A stretch of 64,000 nt of DNA from contig NC_012873.2 in assembly GCF_000003195.3 (NCBI RefSeq), positions 21,974,347-22,038,346 on the forward strand, given 5' to 3'. The DNA is from Sorghum bicolor. Taxonomy: Eukaryota; Streptophyta; Magnoliopsida; Poales; Poaceae. How positions within the stretch are numbered: the first letter of the stretch is position 1; the number at the start of each line of letters is the position of its first letter. The notes under the pieces were generated by a model that was given only the letters and a program-made list of their open reading frames with translations, was not told the origin of the DNA and did not search any database. Made by a program: the position numbers and the translations under genes. Of the stretch, positions 1 through 11,612 are shown piece by piece.

Positions 1-428
1 TATCTCTCTGATGTAGCGATAGTTACGGTATGCCAACACCTGACATTTTTGGTGCCATCGCTAAGGATGGATCTATGGTATATTTTTAGTAGTGACGCTA
101 AGAAATGCCAACATAGTCCTACTTTTGTTGGTTCTGCATGGCATGTACTCTTAATCTAGTTGAGACTTGGTTGTTTGTGGAACTTGATGTGGTTGAGTTG
201 TGTTGACTTTTGGAAAGTCTAGTGTATGTATGCTGGCAATTTTGGATGTATGCAAACCACTTTGGTGATGTGTTAAGTAATTATGTTAGTGATGTTGTGT
301 GTGGATGATGAATTATTGTGCCTCTGTTTATTATGTGGATTTATTCTCGTCAGTAAATTCAACACGGCATGATTTCACATGTACCTATCGATTGGTGACA
401 ACTCCTAACGATTGCTTATCCTTGATGC
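1..428 (+). other. T1 untranslated region upstream of gag
   Basis: Non-coding stretch before the gag remnant of chromovirus T1. It resembles the spacer in front of gag of T3 (about 30370-30727): both carry a 'gcatggcatgtact' or 'catggcatgtact' segment and an 'aattattgtgcct' segment followed by an 'attctc' stretch. The 5' LTR, primer site and any extra ORF of T1 would lie left of the window. No gene seen. Confidence 0.55.
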
Positions 429-1503
429 GTGGAGATGGTGGAAACACGTGGCAGGGGTAACCGTAACCAAGTTGCTGAAGGTTCCTCAGTAGGCGGGGCT
501 CGCAGGAATGAGGATAGAGCACCACTACCACAACCACCTCCCCCTCTGTACACTACAGAGGTGTTCTTTGCACAGTTTCTAGGGAGTCAGCGAAACATGG
601 AACAGATACAGTAGAATATGGAGGCTGCCCTATGCAATATCGCCGACAACACCCACCGTGGGGCTAACCCGGGTGGCCACGAAGTAAATCAGTATAGTTC
701 TTTCAAGGACTTCATGGACACTAAGCCACCGGTCTTTAAAGAGGTCGTAGAACCACTTGAGGTCGATGAGTGGATCAACACTATGGAGCAGAAATTCTGT
801 CTCCTCCGGATGACTGAGGAGCTAAACGCTGAGTATGTAGCGCATCAACTGAAGGGGCCCACTGGGATTTGGTGGTCTCACCATCGTACCACCTACCCTG
901 AGGGAACCCTGATCACCTAGAACCGCTTCACTACCGCTTTTTGGGGAAACTATATTCCCCCGGGCTTGGTGGAGATGAAGGTTGGAGAGTTCATGAAGCT
1001 GTCTTAGGGAACCAAAATGGTGAAGGAGTATTTGCATGCTATCAACAATCTTGCTCGTTATGCTCTAGAGTTTGTGAACACAGACGCTAAGAAGATCGCT
1101 AGTTTCCAGAGGGGCTTGAGCCCTAAGATGCTAAAGACTATGGGTACAGGGACCCGAGCTACTTTCAATGCTTACATGAGTTACTGTCTGACCCAAGAGA
1201 ACAATAACAACAACTACAGTGCATCCAAGTCGCGCAAGAGGGCTTTTGAGGCTGGTTCATCTCAGTCTAGGGCACCAATGGTAGGGCGTCAGCAGTATCA
1301 TCCTCTTGCCCCTTGTGCCCAGGTTTCGACCTCCGCAGAGAAGAAACACCGGACATCCAACTCAGCAAAAGCCGTACAAGGTTGCAGTGACTCCAGCAAA
1401 GCCAAGGGCCAATCAAGCTACAACACCTGCTGCCAACACCATGTCCAAGGGTCCGTGCTACAACTACCAGAAGATGGGGCACTTTGCCAATGAATGTCCC
1501 TAG
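429..1503 (+). pseudogene. gag: T1 gag remnant (Ty3/gypsy chromovirus)
   Basis: Decayed nucleocapsid/capsid gene of a Tekay/Del-type retrotransposon; Gag would form the particle that packages element RNA. The frame from 429 runs through stops at 612-614 and 918-920, resumes to about 1300, then shifts by one base. Recognisable capsid words are '[10 protein letters not shown]', 'EEWINTMEQKF'-like and 'EYLHAINNLARYA', collinear with T2 and T3 gag. A retroviral zinc knuckle lies at 1456-1497, but its second cysteine has become tyrosine (codon 1465-1467, TAC), so zinc binding should be lost. It ends at TAG 1501-1503 and the protease region follows in the same frame. Non-functional. Confidence 0.85.
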
Positions 1504-1536
1504 CCCAAAAAGCAGCAGACGACCTACCCAGCCCGT

Positions 1537-1916
1537 GTGCATCATACCTCGATTGAGGAGATTCTGAAAGGAGAACTGGTAACAGCTGGTATGTTTCCTA
1601 TTAACGAACATCTCGTAGTTGTTTTGTTTGATTCCAGATCATTGCATTCATTCATGAGTCAAGCATTTCACAAAAGCATGATCAACCAGTTATCGAGTTG
1701 GGTTATGGGTATCGCATCAGTTCAGTGGGGACTGATGTGTTGACCGATAAAATGGTGACAGGAGCAACCTTGGATATCAGTGGCCGAAGGATTCGAGTAA
1801 ACCTTGTGATCATGCTAGGGTTAGTTTTAGACATCATAATTGGCATGAATAAGATGACAAATTTGGGTGTAATGGTAGATGCCGGTCAGAGGATTCTTTC
1901 CCTCAAAGATCCCTAA
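1537..1916 (+). pseudogene. T1 aspartic protease remnant
   Basis: Continuation of the T1 polyprotein, corresponding to the retropepsin that cleaves Gag-Pol in the particle. 'HHTSIEEILKGELVTAGMF' leads to the active-site region at 1624-1660, where the family has D-S-G and this copy reads D-S-R (GGA to AGA at 1636-1638). The frame changes again near 1700, and the second half ('GATLDISGRRIRVNLVIMLG', then an 'IIGMNKM' segment) follows in the other frame up to TAA 1914-1916. The active-site change and the frameshift show it is dead. Confidence 0.8.
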
Positions 1917-3360
1917 GGTCAGGGCACAATTCAGGTCAGATTACCCCGACGGTTTGACTTTGCTAGCCTTTCTTGTGCTGTACAAGTAGTTCCATTAGAT
2001 CATATACCAGTGGTCTGTATGTTTCCAGATGTTTTTTTAGAAGAGTTACCTGGAGTTCCCGTAGATAGAGAAGTTAAATTTGCCATAGAGCTAATACCGG
2101 GTACAGCACCGATCTCTAGGAGACCATACCGAATGCCACCCAATGAGCTTGCTAAATTGAAAACCTAACTGAAGGAATTGCTGGACAAGGGTTTCATTCA
2201 GCCAAGTTTGTCCGAATGGGGCTGTCTGGCACTATTCGTGAAGAAGAAGGATCAATCATTGCGCATGTGCGTGGACTATCATCCGCTCAACGCTGTGACC
2301 ATCAAGAATAAGTATCCTTTACCTCGCAGCAACATCCTATTTGATTAGTTGTCAAACGCAAGGGTGTTTTCCAAGATAGACCTGAGGTCAGGGTATCATC
2401 AAATCAAGATTCGACCGCAAGACATACCAAAGACTGCCTTTCCTACCAGATACGGGTTGTATGAGTATCTTGTCATGTCCTTCAGATTGACAAATGCTCC
2501 TACATACTTTATGTATCTCATGAATTTTGTCTTTATGCCCGAGTTGGACAAGTTTGTAGTGGTGTTCATTGATGACATTTTAGTCTATTCAGAGAATGAG
2601 CAGGATCATGCTAAACATTTGAGGGTCGTATTGAGTTGGCTGTGGGAACATCAGTTGTATGCGAAGTTCAGCAAGTGCAAGTTTTGGCTGAAGAAGGTTC
2701 TGTTTCTAGGTCATATTATGTTGGAAGAAGGAATTGCCATAGATCCAACCAAGGTACAGGAATTTTGGACTAGAAGGCCCCAACTTCTGTCTCGGAAGTT
2801 CGAAGCTTTCTTGGGTTAGTCGGGTATTATCATCATTTTATTCCCGACTTCTCCAAGAATGCCAAGCCGATGACCAGTTTACTGCAAAAAGATCATAAGT
2901 TCACCTAGATAGAGGAGTGCGAAGTTGCCTTCCACACCTTGCGAAAGCTACTGACCACTGCTCCTGTTTTGGCACAACCGGATATCGAGAAGTCGTTTGA
3001 TGTGTTTTGTGACGCATCAAAGTCTAGTTTGGGGTGTGTACTTATGCAAGAAGGCAGAGTTATAACCTATGCTTGACGTCTGTTAAGAAAACATGAAGTC
3101 AATTATCCAACGCATGATCTTGAGCTTGCGGCTGTCGTGCATGCTCTAAAGATTTAGAGTCATTACTTACATGGAAATAAGTGTCACATCTACACCGATC
3201 ATAAGAGCCTCAAGTACATATTCACCCAGTTAGAGTTAAACATGAGGCAACGAAGATGGCTAGAGTTGATCAATGACTATGACCTTGAAGTCCACTACCA
3301 CCCAGGCAAGGCAATCATCGTGGCAGATGCTTTGAGCTGTAAACCACACTATCAGGTGGT
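1917..3360 (+). pseudogene. pol: T1 reverse transcriptase and RNase H remnant
   Basis: RT plus RNase H of chromovirus T1, which would copy element RNA into DNA and remove the RNA. The longest open part is 2349-2819, with '[19 protein letters not shown]', the F-I-D-D active site (gatgac at 2571-2576) and '[13 protein letters not shown]'. Upstream, 2090-2345 holds the RT fingers region ('[17 protein letters not shown]', 'MCVDYHPLN') with stops. RNase H follows at about 2960-3350 ('[10 protein letters not shown]', '[13 protein letters not shown]'). A TAG stands where a conserved tryptophan (K-I/L-W-R/S-H-Y) sits, the same site that is a stop in T3. Many stops; non-functional. Confidence 0.85.
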
Positions 3361-3367
3361 CTAGCCT

Positions 3368-3771
3368 TTGTTCGAGGATGGGTTCAACCTGATGCATCCC
3401 AAAGTTCTATGTCACATACAGCTTAGTTGCTCACTTGAGAGCCAAGTCATAGAGGGTCAGAAAATAGACAAGGATATTTTTCATATCAAGGAAAACATCA
3501 AGGATGACCCCAAGACCCAGTTCCGAGTGGATGAACGAGGGGTACTTTGGTTTCAGAATTGGTTGGTGGTCCCTAAGAATCGAGAGCTAAAGAATCTGAT
3601 TATGGACGAATCACACCTTTCAAAACTTTCCATCCATCTAGGGAGTAGCAAGATGTACTGAGACCTGAAACCGACTTCTGGTGGACCAAAATGAAGAAGG
3701 AAATAGCAGCCTACGTCGCCCGTTGTGACACTTGTTGCAGGGTCAAGGCTATACATATGAAGCCGGTAGGA
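3368..3771 (+). pseudogene. T1 integrase N-terminal part
   Basis: RNase H to integrase linker and the zinc-binding H-H-C-C domain of the T1 integrase. 'ESHLSKLSIHLGSSKMY' supplies the two histidines, and after TGA 3660 the pair of cysteines in '[12 protein letters not shown]' follows. The reading is cut at 3771 by the solo LTR S1 and resumes at 5761 ('[17 protein letters not shown]'). A small deletion near 3665-3680 also disturbs the frame. Confidence 0.8.
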
Positions 3772-5760
3772 TGTCATGCCCATATTTTAAGAACAAAATA
3801 GGATGCATAAAAGACTCATATGTGCCACAAAAACAGTCACACATAAGTAGACAAATCTCAAATGTACCATTGCAGTGTTTATTACATAGCAGAATGATAA
3901 TAAATCACATAGTCTTATACAATAATGATAATAAGATTAAACAACGCTCTCGATGGAAGCACCACATAGGGACACTGTTGACTGGTTGACTCCAAGCCTA
4001 GTACTCATAACGATAGTCCTCATTCCAAACATCATCATTTGCATAACCTGGGGTGTTGGGAAATTGCAAGAGTGAACACATATCGTACTCAATAAGTATA
4101 ACCAGGGGTTCATGAGGCTCAAATAGGTGACACCGGTTTGACTGCATTTAGCTTTTTATAGTGGATAGCATGTCCATAATTAAGTAGCAATTGTCAAGGT
4201 AGCATAAGTAATCCAATATTCATATGATCAGATGTAAGCATAATTAACTCATAGCATAAACAATAATCAAATGAACATAATAACATAACAAGCTCATCAT
4301 CTTAATGTAGATGTCCCCAAGGCCACTCCTGACTGTGAGCTCGGCTAGTATACTAGTTTTAACACTCTGCAGAGGTTGTACATCTTTACCCATGAGTCAT
4401 AATTTACCCTTTCACCCGAGGCTCGTTGACCTCTTAACCCACTACCAAGGAAGGTCAGCAGGGATCAATATGAAGCCTTTCAATAGTTCATCTAACATGT
4501 TAGGGCCGTAAGGTTTCCTAGGCGAGCAGATATAGATGCACCCCTTCCAAATGGCACAATGACGCACAACCTATACACATAAGGACAGAGGCTCGCACTA
4601 TATAATCCATTTGAGCACTTTATGATCAAAACAATTCTAGTGGCAAAACTGTAATTAACAGAAGACGTATTTTTCCTAAGCCGATCCAGAATACGTCTTT
4701 AGAATTTGAAAACGTAAATCCCGACAGCGCCTTGGACTGTGGGTTCTAGAAGGGAAAAACCCAGGGGCTCTTTAACAAAAACTCCAGCGAAACGTTATCT
4801 TCTAATCTGGGCGCTTGGTTTTGGATCCTACGGCCGAGATTCGCTTTGGGGGAAAGTAGGCGGCGGGCCGGCCAGAGCTGAGTCTCCCCGCGGTGGCGCG
4901 CCATTGTTGGGAAGCCAAGCTCGCCGGAGTTATTGGCCTCGGCGATTTAGGGCACCAATCCACAAACCGAGGGCATGGGTATGACGCGGGGCTCCTTGCG
5001 AACTCACCAATGCTCCTATCGTGACCCGAGGGGCTTGGAAGAGAGTCTGTCGCGTGAGAGGAGCTCGGCGAGATCCGCTCCTTGACGCCAGTAGTGGCTG
5101 GGGCTTCCCCGACGCGTTTAGATCGAAAAGATGCATGCGGGGCGAGGCTAGGAACTTTGTAGGGGCTCGGTTGGGCGCTTGAACTAGGAAATTGCGAAGA
5201 GTCCGGGATCCGTTGCTTCCTGGGGAGAGAGTCCGGCTCGGCGTCGAACTGGAGAAGAAGGAAAGCAGGGAAAGGAGACTGACACGCGGGGCCCAGTGGT
5301 CAGCGAGAGAAGGGGCGGTCCCAGCTGTCGGCTAGAGAGGGAGAGGGGAGGAGGGGGGTCAGCGCGCGGTTGGGCTGGGAGAGGGAGTGGGCCGAGCAAG
5401 GGGGGGAAATTGGGCCGCGCCCTAGGCCGAGGCTGGGAAGCTGGCTGCGGGGGGAATGGTTGGGCCTCGGCCACTGGACTAGGCCGAGAGCAGGTAAGTT
5501 TTCTTCCTTTTTCTTTTCTTTTTTTTACTTTTCCAAAACATTTTCTAAAAGAGCTTTTGAGCATAAATAAGTAAAATAAAAACAAAACAACAACACAAAA
5601 GCTCTATGCTCCAGCATGAATAAAAAAAAGTTTCTAAACTTATGATCAATTTTAATTTTGACAAAAAAATATTTATTTACTAGATTAAATGCTCACCAAA
5701 AATGCTTAATTAAATCAAATTAAATCCTATTAATTAAAAATCAGATTTTTGGGTGTTACA
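3772..5760 (-). mobile_element. S1, solo LTR inserted in T1 integrase
   Basis: A 1989-bp insertion that splits the T1 integrase. On the + strand it begins TGTCATGCCC and ends GGGTGTTACA, so on the - strand it starts TGTAACACCC, the start seen in the chromovirus LTRs here. The flanks are 'gtagga' left and 'cagga' right, a 5-bp target duplication with one C/T difference. No primer site, PPT or coding sequence of its own remains, so it is a solo LTR left by LTR-LTR recombination. The interior is AT-rich except for a GC-rich block at about 4840-5490, as in other long LTRs of the window. ORFs in that block are not credible genes. Confidence 0.85.
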
Positions 5761-6923
5761 CAGGACTATTACAACCACTGTCAGTTCCAGCTTGGAAGTG
5801 GGAAGAGATCAGTATGGATTTTATAACAGGACTGCCGACTACCAAAAAAGGAAATGACTCGATCTGGGTCATTGTTGACCGGTTGACTAAATCGGCCCAT
5901 TTTCTACTAGTTAAGAACTCGTACAGACCACCTGAGTATGCTGATTTGTACATAGCTAAGATTGTTAGGTTGCATGGTATTCCCAAGACTATCGTCTCGA
6001 ATAGAGGTTCGTAATTCACCGCTCATTTTTGGAAATGAATGCATAAGAGTTTAGGCACCAGTCTAGTGAGAAGTACAGCATATCATCCTCAAACCTTAGG
6101 CCAAACAGAGAGACTCAATCAAGTCCTAGAAGATATGTTGAGGGCTTGTGTGTTAACGTCAAAAGATTCTTGGGAAGCATGGTTACCGTTAGCTGAATTC
6201 TTTTATAACAATAGCTATCAAGAGAGTATCAAGATGGCTCCGTTCGAAGCCCTGTATGGTCGAAAGTGTAGAACTCCATTAAACTAGGTCGAACCCGGTG
6301 AGAGAAGGTTCTACGCCATCGACTTTGTGAAAGAAGCTGAGAAAAGGTACAGATTATCCAGCAACACATGAAAGCCGCAGAATCGCGTCAGAAGAGTTAT
6401 GCTGAAAAGAAAAGAAGACCACTTGAGTTTGCTGTAGGTGATTATGTATACCTCAAGGTTACACCAATGAAGAAAGTCCAGCGCTTTGTGGTCCGAAGTA
6501 AACTTGCACCTCGATACATGGGACCGTATCAGATAATAGAACGGAAAGGCCCTGTGGCCTACAAGATACAGTTGCACAGTTGCCTGAAGAGTTAAGTTCT
6601 ATCTTTCCCATTTTCCACGTGTCCCAGCTAAAAAATGTCTCAAAGTACCTGAGCAAAGGATTGAACCCCGAGGGATCAAGATTAAGGCAGACCTAGAGTA
6701 CAAGAAACAACCAGTGAGTATAGTAGATACCAAGGAGCGAGTGACTAGGAACAGAGTGGTAAAAACCTACAAGGTTGTGTGGAGTCATCATGATGACAGA
6801 GATGCCACCTGGGAAACCGAGGAATATCTAATAGAAGTTTACCCAAAATTTCATTTGAAATGGTTAGTAACTCAAAATCTCGCGATGAGATTTCTTTTAG
6901 GGGGGAGGGTTTTAACACCCTAG
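5761..6923 (+). pseudogene. T1 integrase core and chromodomain remnant
   Basis: Second half of the T1 integrase, continuing the reading cut at 3771. The catalytic core starts at 'ISMDFITGLPTTKKGNDSIWV' (first Asp near 5818) and continues through 'RLHGIPKTIVSNRG', where the second catalytic Asp of S-D-R-G is Asn. Stops lie at 6012-6014, 6033-6035 and 6285-6287; the last is TAG for Trp in N-W-V. A frameshift near 6335 moves the GPY-like C-terminal part ('LAPRYMGPYQIIERKG') to another frame. A chromodomain ('VVKTYKVVWSHHDDRDATWE') lies at about 6750-6840. Chromodomains steer integration to marked chromatin. The C-terminal frame runs on to 6923. Dead copy. Confidence 0.85.
6899..6909 (+). other. 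T1 polypurine tract
   Basis: Purine run 'aggggggaggg' directly before the 3' LTR of T1. It matches the tract of T3 (35121-35133) and, reversed, of T2 (53914-53927). It primes second-strand synthesis in LTR elements. Confidence 0.75.
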
Positions 6924-7215
6924 GTGTTAATCATGCACTTAGTCTCATAAATCACAGATGAGCATTTTCATAAAGCATGGGCATGAGCATTTCGTCATAT
7001 GAGCATAGTGGAATTAAGTGTGATTTTATGTGCTTACTTAAATTAGATTTAATTGTGCTAAATTATCATACTTGCTTCAAAAATGTTTGTGATGCCCAAA
7101 GTTGATTGGTTTATGTTTTAGTTGAATTAAGAAAGTTTTGGTGGAATTTTTTGAGCTCTAGAATTTGAGAAATTATTTTTTTTTTCAAAAATCCCCAAAA
7201 TGAATTTATTTAAAC
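6911..7215 (+). repeat. T1 3' LTR, first 300 bp only
   Basis: Begins TTTAACACCC (family TGTAACACCC with the G changed) right after the polypurine tract. It carries the AT-rich start typical of these LTRs, with 'atgagcat', 'gcatgagcat' and 'catatgagcat' words. Similarity to chromovirus LTR starts is lost near 7215, where unrelated Z sequence begins, so the LTR is truncated. Confidence 0.65.
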
Positions 7216-8043
7216 CAAGAACTTGTTTTAATTTTGATGAGGACGTTGTCTCAATCTTCACGATGTAGGATCTTGATCTTGATAACTTACCAAAGAACGG
7301 CGGATAACTTGCTGCAAGCATCGATAACTAGTGCAACCTGACGACACGCACAAGGAGCCAACCACACCGTCTCTCTACGGCAGCCTGAACCAAGGATTCG
7401 CCCAATCACACTCTCGAAGAACCAACCTACGCAACCTGAACATGAAGATGAGGAGCATAGATTGGGTGCCGATGACGCGGCCGCTTCTGTAATCTCCATA
7501 AGGGAAAACACAAGAGCAAAGGTGTATAGAATCTCTCTCTGGTTTTGTTAGCACATAGCTGAACAAAGTGGTCTGTATTCTAATTATCAAAATCCTAGTT
7601 TACAATGAGTCTTAGAGGTATTAATACTAGCAACAGCCCTGCTAGATAGGTGTAAACTCAAGATAGAAATGAAAAGACTAAGAATGTGAAAAGGCCTCCA
7701 CGAAATGGCTTCTGCAGTGGAAACGCGAGGCTGTTGGTCTTCTGGAACAGCTGTCAGTATTTTGGCAATAACTCCAACTTGAGAAGTCCAAATGATGCAC
7801 CGTTGGATGCGTTGGAAAGGTAACTTGATGATCTTTCCAACCATATATGCCATGCACCATGACACGTTGTAGATTGGTAAAGTTTTGAACAAAGATTTGT
7901 AACAATTTCCTGATACGACAGACTTGGACTTCTAGAGCAGTCTTCACCAAACTGACTATATCTTGAGCGTAAGATACCCAAAATATACCGAACTTCTTGC
8001 ATTGAAATGTAGACTTCTTAAGCTTTCCAAAATGTCCTCATTC
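7216..8043 (-). repeat. Z1, non-coding 3' part of a gypsy element
   Basis: Sequence continuing downstream (on the - strand) of the Z polyprotein tail at 8044-8427. From 7824 on it is duplicated at 13841-14062. The part 7216-7823 is unique in the window. It looks like LTR or 3'-untranslated sequence of a gypsy element but I cannot place its ends. Short ORFs here (for example 7587-7892 on the - strand) share no recognisable domain and were not taken as genes. Confidence 0.45.
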
Positions 8044-8427
8044 ACCTTCATAGCTTTCGGTAATCTAAAGTTATGACATGTTCTTTAGAGTGGTCGGTTT
8101 GGACGTCTGAACCATCAGCACTGATCTGATCGGGCATCTGAACATGTTGGTTCGATTCCTCCTTATTGGGCCGATCCTTATGGTCCATTTCACCTTTTCT
8201 TCATATGTATTCCTGATTACAATCAATATAGAACACTTAGGTAGTATAACATTCTCAGAAGTATTAAAATTGAAATCAATTAGGGATGAATTCACCTGCT
8301 CCTGTAATTTCTTGGTACGACTTCTTGTAAGCGGCCCTTGAATTGTATCTTTTACGTTGGATGGTGGATGATTGACATGAGAAAGATCATGCATAGTTGG
8401 GATGTTCTCATCAAATTTGTAATTCAA
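8044..8427 (-). pseudogene. Z1, C-terminal tail of a gypsy polyprotein
   Basis: The - strand frame starts 'MNYKFDENIPTMHDLSHV' and contains 'GPLTRSRTKKLQEQVNS', a word typical of the C-terminal tail after integrase in some grass gypsy polyproteins. The better preserved duplicate at 14065-14445 reads on with an acidic stretch ('NTYEEKDEMDHEDRPNKEES') where this copy has a frameshift ('EEKVKWTIRIGP'). No catalytic domain is present, and the frame joins X1 sequence near 8428. Confidence 0.55.
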
Positions 8428-10354
8428 ATTCTATTTAGAATTTGGGGTTACACTTTAAAGCAAAGTTGTAGAGTATTTTATTTGGAACATTTTCTCTTTT
8501 TACCCCAAGCTCTGAAAATTTTGCAAGGCCTTCAAAATTTGTGTTTAAGCTTTTGGGAAAAGAAAAATTAAAAAAAAGAAAGGGGGCGCTGTTCACTGGC
8601 GGGCCGGCGCCATCCAACCGGCCCAGCCAGCGAAACGGCTCGGCCTCGCCACCACGCGCCGTCTCCCTCCTCCCGCTCGCCGCGACGGCGGCGCCGCGCG
8701 CACGCCCGAGCGTGTCAGGGCCGCGACGCCGGGTGGCCGCCATGCGCGCCCACCCGCGCCATGCTACCCCGCCTCGCCTGCCGGCGCCACCAGCGGACTC
8801 GCCACTCCTCTCCCTCTCCCGTGCGCTTGCCCTCGTCTCCTCTCTCACCTCCTCACCCTCGCTCCGAGCTTGCCAACGCCGTCGTCGCCATTGGGGTTCC
8901 CGAGCTCCGCCACGGCCGTCCCCCTCCGACAAGCTATCCATTCCTCGATTCCTCCCTTCCTGAGCTTCGCTTCCACATCACCGTCCTTGAACACACCTTC
9001 CCGTGCTTGGACGCGCCCGGTAAGAACCTCCTCCACCCTCATCATCTTCTCCGGTGAGCACGCCGCCACAGCTCTCGCGGCCAGCACGCTACCGTGCTTT
9101 CCTGTCTTCTTTTCTGGTGCATCGCGTCCGCCTTGACCTTGCCTAACTCCCAGTAGCCTCCAATCACGCTCTACTGGACTGGAAGGACGGGTTCCTCGGC
9201 GAGCAGAGCCACCGCTCCGCCATGACCGGCAGTGAGCTCATCCTAGCCCAGCTCCGGTAGAGTTAGGGGGTCCATCGTGTTCACCTTGAACCGTAGATCA
9301 TCTCGGGGTACTTGGTTCGTCGAGGGAGGTCACCGGTGGTGAGCTCTGGCTCGCCATAGTTCGCCCCCTCCCTGTAGTGGCTAACGGGTGGGACCCTTGG
9401 CCCACCTGTCTGACGCTCGCATGGCGAGCGGGTGCACTGCACCGGGTGCACCTAGCCAAAGTCAGCCGGATTTGAATTTTGGTTTTCAGAAAATGATTTT
9501 CACAAAATGATTTAAATCTTGTTTAATTCACAACTTGAGTTCAAGGGCTCCAAAATTGGTGAAATAAATTTTGACATGTTCCATAAATCAAGATCTACAG
9601 TTTGGTACCATTTCTTGTCATGTTTGAATATTTTTTCTGTGTAGTTTTATTTAATACATGTAAATTCTATTTCTTAGAAAATGAATGGAAAATAGAATAT
9701 GCCTCAGAAAAATATGATTCCTGTTTTACTAGCTTTGCATGGCTGTGTAGTTGCCGGGAAAAATAAATAGCACAATAATTGCTGTATAAATTAAATTATG
9801 TTGATATTAATGCTTGCTTGGCAGTGGTTTATTAATTTTAATAAATAATACGATCATGCAATTAATCTGGAAATTTTTGTGTGTCTTTCTTATATTGAGA
9901 AGTAATTTAGAAAAATATGAAATCTGTTGTTTGACACTTTAGCACTAGTACGGTATTTTCCCTTAATTATATTAATAAACTTGTGAATTTTGTGTGGACC
10001 ATGTTTTCTGCCCAAATGCTGTCAAAACTTTGTGGTAGACTTTATATATGATTTGTGTCCTGCTGATACTGAAATACATGCTACTATTGTAAGCCTAATA
10101 AGTACTAAATAAACCCTTGCTATGCATGAAATAGATAAAATGTAATATGTTTGGTGTATCTTTGAAGCACTAGGATAGCTTGCTAGTTTAGTATTAGCTT
10201 GTAGAAGAGAATGCAATAGATAGCTTGTTTAGGTTACATGTTATTGGATGATGTTGACTACCTAGTGGTGATAATTTCTTGTTTCATTCATCATGACCCT
10301 TATTTGTCGGAGAAGAAGTATGCACTTACTCCATAAAAGCATATCATAATCATC

Positions 10355-10597
10355 TTGCCTTCACTTGTATACTACTGCACTTCGAGCATCCTGCAGCTCC
10401 ACTTATTTGTGCATATACATCATACAGGCTCGCAGAAGAATGAGGTAGAACCCGACGAGCCGGAGGAGACACCTGTGCAGGGACTTTTGGAAGAACACGA
10501 GCCAGAGGAAGAATTGCAGGAGTGCCCTGACCACAGGCCTAGCATCCTCGAGAGAGGCAATCCCCAGAGCATTCTAAGTCTCCCTATTTCTCGCTAA
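10355..10597 (+). other. conserved acidic mini-ORF inside LTR X1
   Basis: An 80-codon frame whose second half is Glu-rich and ends 'ELQECPDHRPSILERGNPQS' followed by ILSLPISR and a stop. The word E-C-P-x-H-x-P-S, then G-x-P-x-S-I-x-S-L, recurs in the same place in X2, both T3 LTRs and (on the - strand) the T2 LTR, although the surrounding DNA has diverged. A pyrimidine-rich stretch and 'catacag' just before the acidic part look like a 3' splice site. Function unknown; it may be an exon of a spliced LTR transcript. Confidence 0.4.
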
Positions 10598-11590
10598 CTT
10601 ACTTTTTTATATCATGATGGTTTGCTCTGTTGCATTAAGTTATAGGAGTTGTTTGATACCATTGATGCATAGTTATTCCTTGAATTTACCACCTGTCTAC
10701 CTTCCTTGTCCTAAGTAGAGTAGGCCCGAAGTCTATGCTTAGCTTGCCAAGCGCGGTAGAAGTCGGATGATTTCCTGTCACCTGTGAGATATAGGTGGAT
10801 GCCAAAAGGGTTAGCTGTTTGATGCTATCATTGGAAGTAACCTAGTGTGGGAAAAGAAACTAAGACCAGGCAGGGTCTTATGGTTGTGTTTGACCATAAT
10901 GCCCCTGCTTCTGTCGATTAAGTACTGATGGTTGACGGCCCTCTTGTCATGTTGAACGTATGCCCCACACTTCGCTGGAAGGATAAGTTGTTCCGACCGC
11001 GAAGCCTGAACACTATCCGGGCCGGAAATCAGCCTGATGTACGCGCTGTATTGGTGATGGTTGGGGAGAACGATGAGGGTGCGGCGCGCAACCTTAGTAT
11101 ACCTTGGATACCTCAGTCGCAGAACGGTCCTCGGGTACGGGCGGTGCTTGTTGAACCAGTGTATTGGTCCTAGATAGTGTAATACGGTGACCTGTAGCTT
11201 ACTTGATCAATGAGTGTGGTTTGTGTGGGGAATAACTCTCCAGCTGGTCAGAAATCGTTCGAATCGCCATCGCTCCTAGATAGTGAGCACTTGACTTGAG
11301 CTTTGTCTTCATAGTAAGGACTATGAAACACTCTAGTTATGGTATGTGACGAATGGAAATGCTATATGATATGGTACTATAATGTTTAAACAACTATTTG
11401 CAATAGTATAGGTGCCAACTTAGATGGTAGGTAATGATACTTAACTGGAGCCAAATAAATGCAATGGGTTCTTAGGAACATACTTCTAGATGGTTAAAGC
11501 TTTTACGCAATAAGGGTTGAGCTATCCCACTATACAGCCTTCATGATCCTTGAGAGTCTTTCATTTCTAGTTCATGATGGGTAAGACTAG

Positions 11591-11612
11591 CTGAGTACAT
11601 TCTCGTACTCAG
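11591..11612 (+). other. conserved LTR hairpin (X1)
   Basis: Perfect inverted repeat CTGAGTAC / GTACTCAG around a 6-base loop (attctc). The same 8-bp stem occurs once in each of the five long chromovirus-type LTRs of the window that reach this position. Confidence 0.6.

Noticed and set aside
8541..8963. ORF of 140 codons in the X1 GC-rich block, and similar ORFs at 5296-5574, 14500-14952, 24550-24924, 35857-36141 and 52640-53233 (-)
   Set aside because: They are Pro/Arg/Ala-rich, open on both strands through GC bias, and not conserved in frame between duplicated LTRs.
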